NCBI GenBank assembly: GCA_040384585.1 | Contig: JAZKJD010000019.1 | Coordinates: 1-64,000, forward strand | Length of the DNA: 64,000 nucleotides | Direction: 5' to 3' | Source of the DNA: JAZKJD01 sp040384585 | Lineage (GTDB): Bacteria; Pseudomonadota; Gammaproteobacteria; Diplorickettsiales; Diplorickettsiaceae | Shown here: one piece after another, positions 27,163 to 36,600 of the stretch | How positions within the stretch are numbered: position 1 is the first letter of the stretch | Layout: each line of letters starts with the position of its first letter | The notes under the pieces: generated by a model | Told to the model about the DNA's origin: nothing | The model's input: the letters and a program-made list of their open reading frames with translations, nothing else | Databases searched by the model: none | Made by a program: the position numbers and the translations under genes

Positions 27163-27776
27163 GTTAAAAGTTCCTCGATTTGTTTCAAGGCAGAGACCGT
27201 TATTACTATCTTCTCATGATTGATCAAATCAACAGGATTGATTGCCTCTACATCAAATAGTTCAACATTAGGAATATTACGCGCCGCTAGATAGATATCT
27301 TTACAGATCTCATCAAGAATAATTAAAACTTTTGAGCCCACGTTGAATTCTTTTAGCTTAGCGACTAAATGACGAGTCTTAGGCTGTTCTAGAAAAAATG
27401 AATCCGTAATAAGAAAACGGTCTTGACGTATAAGCTCTGAACAAATCGAACGCATAGCCAAACGGTACATTTTTTTATTTATTTTTTGCGAATAATCCTG
27501 TGGACTTGCTGCGAAGGTCACACCACCACCACGCCAAAGCGGACTGCGAATAGTACCTGCGCGAGCACGACCCATACCCTTCTGTTTATGAGGTTTTCTT
27601 CCGCCACCTCTCACTGCAGAACGATTTTTTTGTGCACGTGTTCCTTGTCTTCCACCTGCCAAATAGGCGGTAACAATCTGATGCACTAAAGGCCCATTAA
27701 AGCGACAATTAAAGACGGCTTCAGACAATTGAAGTTCTTCTTTTGAACCGCTGTTTGTTACGAATGCCACTTGCAT
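27159..27776 (-). CDS. rplD: 50S ribosomal protein L4
   Basis: 205 aa. The tunnel loop TRAQKNRSAVRGGGRKPHKQ and KGMGRARAGTIRSPLWRGGG are conserved. In E. coli L4 also represses its own operon, but no leader structure was identified here. Confidence 0.97.
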   Translation of the reverse strand: MQVAFVTNSGSKEELQLSEAVFNCRFNGPLVHQIVTAYLAGGRQGTRAQKNRSAVRGGGRKPHKQKGMGRARAGTIRSPLWRGGGVTFAASPQDYSQKINKKMYRLAMRSICSELIRQDRFLITDSFFLEQPKTRHLVAKLKEFNVGSKVLIILDEICKDIYLAARNIPNVELFDVEAINPVDLINHEKIVITVSALKQIEELLT

Positions 27777-27812
27777 ACTCGCTATTCCAATAATTAATGA
27801 TAAAAAGTTTCC

Positions 27813-27850
27813 AGGTTCTATCCCCGCCTGCTGCGTTAGGAACAGAATCT
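27813..27850. repeat. short family C remnant between rplC and rplD
   Basis: AGGTTCTA at one end and AACAGAATCT at the other are the inverted ends of the family C repeat, here only 38 bases apart. The outer end runs into the rplC stop codon (TAGATTCTG on the minus strand). Confidence 0.55.
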
Positions 27851-28526
27851 ACGCTTTTTCTTTTTTTACTTTATTTTTCATTCTTACCGCAGGCTTTATA
27901 ATAACCCGCTCACCTGATGCCCCTGGAACCGCTCCTTTAATAAGCAGTAAATTTCGTTGAGCTTCTACTTTCATCACTTCTAAGGATTGAATGGTGCAAC
28001 GTTTATTTCCCAATTGACCTGCCATTTTTTTTCCCTTAAATACACGTCCTGGCGATTGGCGTTGTCCAATAGAACCCGGTGCACGATGTGACAAGGAATT
28101 TCCATGGGTAGCATCTTGCGTTGCAAAATGATGACGCTTAACGACACCTCCGTAACCTTTACCTTTATTAATACCCGTCACATCAACTAATTGCCCTAAT
28201 GTAAATAAGGCCTCTACATTTATTTCCTTACCAATCACTAAATCTTTAATAAATTCTGTATTTTCTCCCTCTAAACGAAATTCCCAAAGACCTTTGCCTG
28301 CTTCTACTTGCGCCTTAGTAAAATGACCCGCCTCACCTTTTGTCAAACGCCAAAGCGATTGATTCTCTGTCGTGACCTGTACTGACTCATAACCATCACG
28401 TTCTTTGGTTTTTATCTGCACCACGCGATTCGGCAATACTTCAATCAGTGTAACAGGAACAGCGATACCGTCCTCTGTATAGACCTGCGTCATACCACAT
28501 TTCCGACCTATTAAGCCCATTGTCAT
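27849..28526 (-). CDS. rplC: 50S ribosomal protein L3
   Basis: 225 aa. GLIGRKCGMTQVY at the start and the central SHRAPGSIGQRQSPGRVFKG loop identify L3. That loop contains the glutamine methylated by PrmB, which is encoded at 3592-4533. The C-terminus is a Lys-rich extension (MKNKVKKEKA). The second ATG (28520) is a possible alternative start. Confidence 0.97.
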   Translation of the reverse strand: MTMGLIGRKCGMTQVYTEDGIAVPVTLIEVLPNRVVQIKTKERDGYESVQVTTENQSLWRLTKGEAGHFTKAQVEAGKGLWEFRLEGENTEFIKDLVIGKEINVEALFTLGQLVDVTGINKGKGYGGVVKRHHFATQDATHGNSLSHRAPGSIGQRQSPGRVFKGKKMAGQLGNKRCTIQSLEVMKVEAQRNLLLIKGAVPGASGERVIIKPAVRMKNKVKKEKA

Positions 28527-28578
28527 GATTGAATACTCTGAAATTACTATTTAAATATGATTAACACGCTCTATGAGG

Positions 28579-28917
28579 TTATTCACTGTCCGTTCTTGTC
28601 TTAACTTCAATGTTTACCTCTGATGGTAAATCATCAAGTCGCTTTAGCGCATCTGCTGTTTTATCTGTCGAAGCAGAGACATCAACTAAACGCTTATAGG
28701 TACGTATCTCAAACTGATCTTGCGCATCTTTATCGACATGGGGTGATGTTGGAACAGACAACTTCCTTATCTTCACCGGCAAGGGAAGAGGACCGCCCAG
28801 TATTGCACCGGTCCGTTTTAATGACGTTACAATTTTTTCTGCAGCGACATCAATCGAACGATGATCAAAGGAAGTTAATAGAATACGAAAGTCGTAGCCT
28901 TGTTTTTTAAGTGACAT
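28579..28917 (-). CDS. rpsJ: 30S ribosomal protein S10 / NusE
   Basis: 112 aa. The conserved FDHRSIDVAAEKIV, GPLPLPVKIRK and SPHVDKDAQDQFEIRTYKRL identify S10, which also works with NusB and NusG in antitermination. It follows tuf by 17 bases, so the str and S10 operons appear to be one unit. Confidence 0.97.
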   Translation of the reverse strand: MSLKKQGYDFRILLTSFDHRSIDVAAEKIVTSLKRTGAILGGPLPLPVKIRKLSVPTSPHVDKDAQDQFEIRTYKRLVDVSASTDKTADALKRLDDLPSEVNIEVKTRTDSE

Positions 28918-28934
28918 AATAATTTCCTACGAAT

Positions 28935-30137
28935 CTAGGTACGCTTCCCCTCTTTAAGAAGCTTGGTCACAACGCCAGCACCTACCGTTTTTCCTCCTTC
29001 GCGGATAGCAAAACGCAATCCTTCTTCCATTGCGATACCACATTCAGGCATAAGATTAACGGTAATTTTCACATTGTCGCCTGGCATTATCATTTCTATG
29101 CCTTCAGGCAACTGAATGGTACCCGTAACATCAGTCGTTCTAAAATAAAACTGCGGTTTATAGTTGTTCATAAAAGCAGTATGACGACCACCTTCTTCTT
29201 TAGTCAACACGTAAATTTCTGCTTCAAAGTCAACATAGGCTTTGACAGTGCCTGGTTTTGCTAACACTTGCCCTCTTTCTACCTCTTCACGCTTTGTTCC
29301 TCTGAGTAAAGCCCCGATATTATCTCCTGCTTGACCTTGGTCAAGCAGCTTACGAAACATTTCTACGCCAGTAACCGCTGTTTTTTGCACTGCTCGTAAG
29401 CCAACAATTTCAACTTCTTCGCCTACCTTAATCATTCCACGCTCTACCCGACCTGTCACAACCGTACCGCGGCCTGAAATAGAAAATACATCTTCAATAG
29501 GCATTAAAAATGGCTTCTCAGTTTCGCGTATAGGTTCTGGAAAATAGTCATCCATCGCTTTCGCTAAAGCATAAACACCGCCACCTTCACAATCACCCTC
29601 CAAGGCTTTTTTAGCGGAACCTCGAATAATAGGAATATCATCTCCTGGAAAATCATATTTACTGAGTAGTTCTCTCACTTCCATTTCAACTAAATCTAAT
29701 AATTCATCGTCATCCACCATGTCGCGTTTATTCATAAAAACAACAATATTAGGAACGCCGACTTGACGCGCTAACAGAATATGTTCACGTGTCTGAGGCA
29801 TAGGACCATCTGCCGCACTGACCACTAAAATTGCACCATCCATTTGCGCTGCCCCGGTTATCATATTTTTTACATAATCTGCATGCCCTGGACAATCCAC
29901 ATGCGCATAGTGACGTTTTTCAGTTTCATATTCGACGTGTGAAGTCGCAATAGTGATCCCACGGGCCTTTTCTTCAGGCGCCTTATCAATTTCATCAAAT
30001 GCTTTTGCTTCACCACCAAATTTTTCAGCTAAACATTTTGTCAGCGCGGCAGTTAATGTCGTTTTACCATGATCGACGTGGCCGATAGTACCCACATTTA
30101 AGTGGGGCTTAGTTCTTTTAAACGTTTCCTTGGACAT
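28935..30137 (-). CDS. tuf: elongation factor Tu
   Basis: 400 aa. GTPase motifs are GHVDHGKTT near residue 18, DCPGHADY near 80 and NKRD near 135 (the usual NKCD, with Arg in the variable position). The effector region with ARGITI and domains 2 and 3 are intact. It delivers aminoacyl-tRNA to the ribosome. It is the only tuf gene in the window; the second copy often found between tRNA-Thr and tRNA-Trp is absent. Confidence 0.98.
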   Translation of the reverse strand: MSKETFKRTKPHLNVGTIGHVDHGKTTLTAALTKCLAEKFGGEAKAFDEIDKAPEEKARGITIATSHVEYETEKRHYAHVDCPGHADYVKNMITGAAQMDGAILVVSAADGPMPQTREHILLARQVGVPNIVVFMNKRDMVDDDELLDLVEMEVRELLSKYDFPGDDIPIIRGSAKKALEGDCEGGGVYALAKAMDDYFPEPIRETEKPFLMPIEDVFSISGRGTVVTGRVERGMIKVGEEVEIVGLRAVQKTAVTGVEMFRKLLDQGQAGDNIGALLRGTKREEVERGQVLAKPGTVKAYVDFEAEIYVLTKEEGGRHTAFMNNYKPQFYFRTTDVTGTIQLPEGIEMIMPGDNVKITVNLMPECGIAMEEGLRFAIREGGKTVGAGVVTKLLKEGKRT

Positions 30138-30158
30138 GATCTTTTACCTCAATAACAA

Positions 30159-32270
30159 TTAATGACTATCTTTTTTACGAATAACCCCGTCCACTACATT
30201 AGCTGGAGCTTCGTTATATTTAGCAAACTCCATCGTATAGGTTGCACGTCCTTGGGTTGCCGAACGCAAATCAGTGGCGTAACCAAACATTTCAGAAAGA
30301 GGAACCTCAGCACGTATCATTTTTCCACCTCCGACAGGTAAATCATCCATTCCCTGCAAAATTCCGCGACGGCGATTAAGATCGCCCATCACATCACCCA
30401 TATATTCTTCGGGCGTAATGACTTCAACCCGCATGATAGGCTCCAATAAAACAGGATTTGCTTTACGCGCACCTTCCTTAAAGGCCATCGATCCGGCGAC
30501 TTTAAACGCCATTTCACTGGAATCAACATCATGATAGCTTCCATCAAAAAGCGTCACTTTGACATCGACAACCGGATAACCCGCTATTACGCCATTTTCT
30601 AGTTGTTCCTTAATACCTTTATCGACAGCAGGAATAAATTCCTTAGGAATAGCGCCACCAACAATCGCATTAACAAATTCATAACCTTTTCCAGACTCCA
30701 TTGGATCCAGCTTTATCCAAACATGACCGTATTGACCACGACCACCGCTTTGACGTACAAATTTACCTTCTTGTTCGACAGATTTTCGAATGGTTTCTCG
30801 ATACGCGACCTGAGGTTTACCGACACTGGCTTCTACACTAAACTCTCGTTTCATCCGGTCCACAATAATTTCTAAGTGTAACTCACCCATCCCTGAGATA
30901 ATGGTTTGGCCTGACTCCTCATCGACTCGTACACGAAAAGAGGGATCTTCTTGTGCTAATTTACTCAATGCAACACCCATTTTCTCTTGATCCGCCTTAG
31001 TCTTAGGCTCTACCGCAACAGAAATAACCGGTTCAGGAAATTCCATTCGCTCTAACGTGATAATCTTATCGGGATCGCATAGTGTATCCCCTGTGCTAGT
31101 ATTTTTAAGTCCCACTGCCGCGGCAATATCTCCCGCTCTCACTTGCTTAATTTCTTCACGTGTATTGGCATGCATTTGTACAATACGACCAATACGTTCT
31201 TTTTTACTTTTAACCGGGTTATAAAGGCTATCCCCGCTATCAACAACACCTGAATATACCCTGAAATAAACTAAAGAGCCTACAAAGGGATCGGTCGCCA
31301 CTTTAAACGCCAATGCAGAAAAAGGTTCATCATCAGACGGAGGCCTATCTGCAAGCGTTTGCGCCGCATCATCCAGCACACCTTTGATAGCGAGCACATC
31401 ATTAGGGGCAGGCAAGTACTCAATAACAGCATCTAGCATCGCTTGTACACCTTTATTCTTAAAGGCTGAACCACATAAAACAGGAACAATCTTGTTAGCT
31501 AAAGTCAAGATACGAACCGCTTTCTTAATTTCATCGACACTAAATTTCTTTCCCTCAAGATAACGTTCCGTCATCTCTTCTGAAGCCTCTGCAATAGTCT
31601 CTATCAGTTTTTCATGCCATTTTTCACATTCTTCTTGCATAGCCGTCGGAATATCACGGTATTCAAAACTCATCCCTTGGGTTTTTTCATCCCAATAAAT
31701 AGCCTTCATTTGAATTAAATCAATGACGCCTTCAAATTTTTCTTCTGCACCAATCGGTAAATGTATAGGAATTGGCCGTCCACCTAGACGCTTTTCAATT
31801 TGCTCTACGACACGTAAGAAATTAGCACCCGCCCTATCCATTTTATTAACAAATGCCAAACGTGGCACATGGTACTTATTTGCTTGACGCCAAACCGTTT
31901 CAGATTGTGGCTCAACACCACTTACCGCACAAAAAACAACACAAGCACCGTCGAGCACACGTAAAGAACGTTCTACTTCAATTGTAAAATCAACGTGACC
32001 CGGTGTATCGATGATATTAATACGATACTGCGGAAATTGATGCGCCATACCATCCCAAAAACAGGTAGTAGCGGCCGAGGTAATAGTGATTCCGCGCTCT
32101 TGTTCTTGCGCCATCCAATCCATAACGGCTGTACCTTCGTGCACTTCGCCCAGCTTATGTGATACACCGGTATAGAATAAAATCCGCTCCGTTGTTGTTG
32201 TTTTTCCCGCGTCAATATGGGCAATAATTCCAATGTTTCGATAACGCTCTATTGGTGTCTGTCGATCCAC
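30159..32270 (-). CDS. fusA: elongation factor G
   Basis: 703 aa from a GTG at 32268-32270, which gives the family's N-terminus (VDRQTPIERYRNIGIIAHID) and has AAGG eight bases upstream; a longer frame to 32360 would run into rpsG. GTPase motifs AHIDAGKTT, DTPGHVDF and NKMDRAGA are present. It catalyses translocation and, with RRF, ribosome recycling. Confidence 0.97.
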   Translation of the reverse strand: MDRQTPIERYRNIGIIAHIDAGKTTTTERILFYTGVSHKLGEVHEGTAVMDWMAQEQERGITITSAATTCFWDGMAHQFPQYRINIIDTPGHVDFTIEVERSLRVLDGACVVFCAVSGVEPQSETVWRQANKYHVPRLAFVNKMDRAGANFLRVVEQIEKRLGGRPIPIHLPIGAEEKFEGVIDLIQMKAIYWDEKTQGMSFEYRDIPTAMQEECEKWHEKLIETIAEASEEMTERYLEGKKFSVDEIKKAVRILTLANKIVPVLCGSAFKNKGVQAMLDAVIEYLPAPNDVLAIKGVLDDAAQTLADRPPSDDEPFSALAFKVATDPFVGSLVYFRVYSGVVDSGDSLYNPVKSKKERIGRIVQMHANTREEIKQVRAGDIAAAVGLKNTSTGDTLCDPDKIITLERMEFPEPVISVAVEPKTKADQEKMGVALSKLAQEDPSFRVRVDEESGQTIISGMGELHLEIIVDRMKREFSVEASVGKPQVAYRETIRKSVEQEGKFVRQSGGRGQYGHVWIKLDPMESGKGYEFVNAIVGGAIPKEFIPAVDKGIKEQLENGVIAGYPVVDVKVTLFDGSYHDVDSSEMAFKVAGSMAFKEGARKANPVLLEPIMRVEVITPEEYMGDVMGDLNRRRGILQGMDDLPVGGGKMIRAEVPLSEMFGYATDLRSATQGRATYTMEFAKYNEAPANVVDGVIRKKDSH

Positions 32271-32298
32271 ACGTAGTACCTTGTAAATATTCTTAAAA

Positions 32299-32853
32299 TT
32301 AGCCCCATCGGAAATGTGCAAAAGCTTGGTTGGCCTTTGCCATACGATGAGTATCTTCACGTTTCTTTACGGCAATACCCTTATTGTCGTAAGCATCTAA
32401 AATCTCAGCCGCTAAGCGCTGTGCCATCGTTTTTTCACTGCGCTGTCCAGCAGCGATCTTAAGCCAGCGCATAGCCAATGCGGTTCGACGCGAAGGACGG
32501 ACTTCAACCGGAATCTGATAAGTCGAACCACCAACACGTCTTGCTCTCACTTCAACATTGGGACGAATATTTTCTAAGGCCTCATCAAAAACATCAAGTA
32601 AGGCAGCGACATTAAAACGTTGCTGGGTACCACCTACCCCTCCTTCTGAACCCCCTTCTTCCTCTTCTAGCGGTTTTTTAGACTTATCTCTTAGGCGAGC
32701 ATCTAATCTTTCTAAGGCACCATAGACAATCTTTTCAGCAACTGCCTTTTTCCCATTTTTCATAATGCTGTTAATGAACTTACTGAGTAACTCACTCTTA
32801 AACTTAGGGTCGGGAAGTATAACTCTTTTGGCAGCGATTCGTCTTCTTGGCAT
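32299..32853 (-). CDS. rpsG: 30S ribosomal protein S7 with an acidic/glycine insertion
   Basis: 184 aa. The core is normal: MPRRRIAAKRVILPDPKF, VEVRARRVGGSTYQIPVEVR and the C-terminal MAKANQAFAHFRW. Around residues 57-84, between LRDKSKK and LLDVFDEALENIRP, there is an insertion of roughly 25 residues (EEEEGGSEGGVGGTQQRF) absent from E. coli S7. The C-terminus stops soon after FRWG, lacking the E. coli K-12 tail. S7 binds the 3' major domain of 16S rRNA and in E. coli represses the str operon. Confidence 0.96.
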   Translation of the reverse strand: MPRRRIAAKRVILPDPKFKSELLSKFINSIMKNGKKAVAEKIVYGALERLDARLRDKSKKPLEEEEGGSEGGVGGTQQRFNVAALLDVFDEALENIRPNVEVRARRVGGSTYQIPVEVRPSRRTALAMRWLKIAAGQRSEKTMAQRLAAEILDAYDNKGIAVKKREDTHRMAKANQAFAHFRWG

Positions 32854-32878
32854 AACTCAAATTCCTACCTATTTACAT

Positions 32879-33256
32879 TTATTTATCTTTAGGCCGTTTA
32901 GCGCCATATTTAGAGCGTCCTTGCTTACGGCCTGAAACCCCTGAGGTATCTAACGCACCACGTACGACGTGATAACGAACACCGGGTAAATCTTTTACAC
33001 GACCGCCACGCATCAGAGCAACTGAGTGCTCTTGCAGATTATGACCCTCACCACCGATGTACATGGTAACTTCCATACCGTTGGTTAATCGAACCCGCGC
33101 CACCTTACGTAAGGCTGAGTTCGGCTTCCTAGGTGTTACTGTATAGACACGCGTACAGACACCTCGCTTTTGAGGACATTTCCCCAGTGCAGGCACCATC
33201 GATTTTGCACGTCTTTTTATACGCGGTTTCCGAACTAGCTGGTTAACTGTGGGCAT
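32879..33256 (-). CDS. rpsL: 30S ribosomal protein S12 carrying Arg43
   Basis: 125 aa, full length. The decoding loop reads VTPRKPNSALRKV, so position 43 is Arg (AGG codon) where most bacteria have Lys. K43R is a known streptomycin-resistance substitution in E. coli and Mycobacterium. The second loop GGRVKDLPGVRYH with the aspartate that is methylthiolated is intact. It is first in the str operon, with a strong promoter at 33381-33409. Confidence 0.97.
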   Translation of the reverse strand: MPTVNQLVRKPRIKRRAKSMVPALGKCPQKRGVCTRVYTVTPRKPNSALRKVARVRLTNGMEVTMYIGGEGHNLQEHSVALMRGGRVKDLPGVRYHVVRGALDTSGVSGRKQGRSKYGAKRPKDK

Positions 33257-33380
33257 GTCGTCTACTCAAATAATGTCTTAAAATAATTAAAATGCACTCC
33301 GCCTTCGAGGCAACGCTAACGCTTTTTCACGTTAACTTTTAGCAAAAAAAACCTTTCTTCGTCGAACAAAGAGGGGCGGA

Positions 33381-33409
33381 ATTGTAAAGAGACTACTCTA
33401 CGATGTCAA
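33381..33409 (-). promoter_or_regulatory. str operon promoter
   Basis: On the minus strand a perfect TTGACA (33404-33409) is followed 17 bases later by TACAAT (33381-33386) and a GC-rich discriminator CCGCCCC. It lies about 125 bases before rpsL and would drive the str-S10-spc-alpha genes independently of rpoBC. Confidence 0.85.
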
Positions 33410-33540
33410 GTATCGATATCAGCTTCTTATCTTATTTTTTACTCTTTTTTTTGCATTTTTTTAAGCCTAAACAAAGGAAAGCAGCAGATTATTAACAAAA
33501 AATGAAATCAGTGAATTTTTAATTCTGATTTCTCTGTACA

Positions 33541-33622
33541 CTACAAAATTTAAAAAGCGGCAGGGATGACAGTGAATGCGACTTCTTTTTGTGGCGTAAG
33601 CCAGCAAAAAAAAGCGCATCCG
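33541..33622 (-). repeat. dispersed palindromic repeat, family A, copy 3
   Basis: It is nearly identical to 2431-2508: CTACAAAA, TAAAAAGCGGCAGGG, GTGAATGCGACTTC, the TTTTTGTGGC/GCCAGCAAAAA hairpin and GCGCATCC. It begins 15 bases past the rpoC stop codon, so in the rpoC transcript it would form a hairpin with A/T flanks that could act as a weak terminator or mRNA end stabiliser. Confidence 0.8.
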
Positions 33623-33637
33623 ATTTAACGAGAGAAA

Positions 33638-36600
33638 TTATGAGTTCTCATCTTTCTTAGTTTCAGATAACGCCTGACTCAGTGCTTGTTCTACATCGCT
33701 TGCTGTCACTTGCGGCTCTGCTATTTTTTTCTGCCTTGCCAAACTATTAGCGGCTCGCTGACGGCGTGATTCAGTATGATAGGCAAACCCCGTACCCGCT
33801 GGAATTAAACGTCCTACTATCACGTTTTCCTTCAACCCTTTAAGCTCATCACGTTTTCCAGTAACAGCCGCTTCCGTTAAAACCCGTGTGGTTTCTTGGA
33901 ACGAAGCAGCTGAGATAAAGGAATCGGTCGCTAAAGAGGCTTTGGTAATTCCCAATAATACGGCTTCGAAACGTGCAGGCAACTTATTATCCGCCGTTAA
34001 CTTTCGATTTTCTTCTTTAAGACGCGCCTCTTCAAGCTGTTCTCCTTTTAAGAAACGGCTTTCGCCTGAATCTAAGATATTGACCTTACGCAACATCTGT
34101 CTAACAATCACTTCAATGTGTTTATCGTTGATCTTAACCCCTTGTAAACGATAAACCTCCTGTACCTCGCTAACAATATAATTAGACAATGCATTAATCC
34201 CTAAAAGACGTAAAATATCGTGTGGATTTAATGGACCATCAGCGACAACCTCACCTCGTTCAACATGCTCGCCTTCAAAAACCGTCACATGACGCCATTT
34301 TGGAATTAATGCTTCAAATACCTCGCCATCGTTACCGGTAATAACGAGACGCCGCTTACCCTTGGTTTCTTTACCAAAGCTGATAATACCGGAAATCTCC
34401 GCTAAAATAGCCGGTTCCTTTGGTTTGCGCGCTTCAAAGAGATCAGCAACCCTAGGCAAGCCTCCGGTAATATCTCGGGTCTTAGAGGTTTCTTGTGGAA
34501 TACGCGCAACGATATCACCCACTCCTACGGCAGCACCATCTTCTAAACTTAAGATAGCGTTGATAGGTAAGAAGTAATGGGCTGGCAACCGCGTACCTGG
34601 CAAAAATAAATCATTACCTTCTTTATCAGCCAACCTGACCATCGGCCGTAATTCTTTACCGCCAGAACCTCTTTGCTTAGAATCGGTAACAACAATACTG
34701 GTTAATCCAGTCACTTCATCGGTTTGGCGATTCATGGTGATCCCATCAATTAAATCGATGAACTTGATATAACCCGCCACTTCAGTCACAACGGGGTGGG
34801 TATGCGGATCCCATTGCGCAATCACCTGACCTGGAATCACTTCTGTACCGTTGGAAACCTTAATACTGGCGCCATAAGGCAGCTTATAGCGCTCACGCTC
34901 ACGTCCCTGGGCGTCTAATAGCGTCAATTCACCGGAGCGAGAGACAGTCACGAAATGGCCGTCGGCGTGCTTAACCAATTTGATATTGTGTAGTTTAATG
35001 CGACCTTTAGATTTCACTTGAATATGGTTAACTAACGCCACCTGTGAAGCCGCACCACCGATATGGAAGGTACGCATGGTCAACTGAGTACCCGGCTCAC
35101 CAATCGATTGCGCTGCAATAACCCCCACTGACTCTCCGATTACCACTAAATGCCCTCGCGCTAAATCTCGACCATAACAGGCCGCACAAATCCCATAACG
35201 CGCTTCACAGGTAATGGGAGAACGTACATTGACTTGATCAACGGCACGCTCTTCTAGGATGTTAACCCAATGCTCATCTAGTAATGTGCCTTTGTTGACA
35301 ACAACATCATCACTACCCGGTAGACTGACATCATCAGCCAATACACGTCCTAATACTCGCTCACGTAAAGGAACCATGATTTCCCCCCCTTCGACATGAG
35401 GGGTAATAAGAATACCTAAGGCTGCACCACAATCGTCTTCTGTCACAACCATATCTTGCGCGACATCGACAAGACGACGCGTCAGATATCCTGAGTTAGC
35501 GGTCTTGAGTGCGGTATCGGCCAGACCCTTACGCGCACCGTGCGTAGAAATAAAGTACTGTAATACGTCCAGACCTTCCCGGAAGTTGGCCGTAATTGGT
35601 GTTTCAATAATGCTACCATCTGGCTTCGTCATCAATCCTCGCATACCCGCCAACTGGCGCATTTGCGCAGGAGAACCCCGTGCCCCTGAATCCGCCATCA
35701 TATAAACAGGATTAAATGACTCTTGGAAAACAGATTTACCGTCCGCGTCTATCACACTCTCGCTAGCCAGTTTTTCCATCATTGCTTTCGCCACTTGGTC
35801 ATTGGTGCGAGACCAAATATCAACCACCTTGTTATAACGTTCACCTTGGGTAACAAGACCCGACGCATACTGAGATTCGATCTCTTTCACTTCCATTTCT
35901 GCTTCAGCAATAATCGCCGCTTTGCCTTCAGGAATGATCAAATCCTCAATCCCTATGGAGATACCGGCGCGCGTCGCATAGCTAAATCCGGTATACATCA
36001 ATTTATCAGCGAAAATAGCAGTCGCTTTAAGCCCTAAACGACGATAGCATTCGTTAATAAGGCTTAAGATAGCCTTTTTATTCAAGGTCTTGTTAATGAG
36101 AGAAAAGGGCAATCCCTCTGGCAAGATTTCACGTAGTAAGGCTCTACCTACGGTGCTATCAATTAACGTAGTCGCGGCTTGGCGTTTTCCTTCTGCATCA
36201 AATAAAACCTCTTCAATACGAACCTTGATTTTGGCGTGTAGTTCAGCAAAACCCGCATCGTAAAGCTGACGCACATCATTAACATCGGCACAGATTAAGC
36301 CTTCGCCCTTCGCATTGATCTTATCACGCGTTAAGTAATACAGGCCTAATACCACATCTTGCGTAGGAACAATAATAGGCTCCCCATTCGCTGGCGATAA
36401 AATATTGTTGGTAGACATCATCAACGATCGTGCTTCTAGCTGCGCTTCAATGGTTAACGGAACGTGTACCGCCATTTGGTCACCATCAAAGTCGGCATTA
36501 TAAGCCGTACAAACTAAAGGATGTAACTGAATTGCTTTACCTTCAACCAAAATGGGCTCAAAGGCTTGAATACCCAATCTATGTAATGTAGGCGCTCGAT

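Noticed and set aside
32271..32360. Upstream extension of fusA to an ATG at 32360
   Set aside because: It would overlap rpsG and add sequence not found in EF-G; GTG 32270 has proper spacing and gives the family N-terminus.
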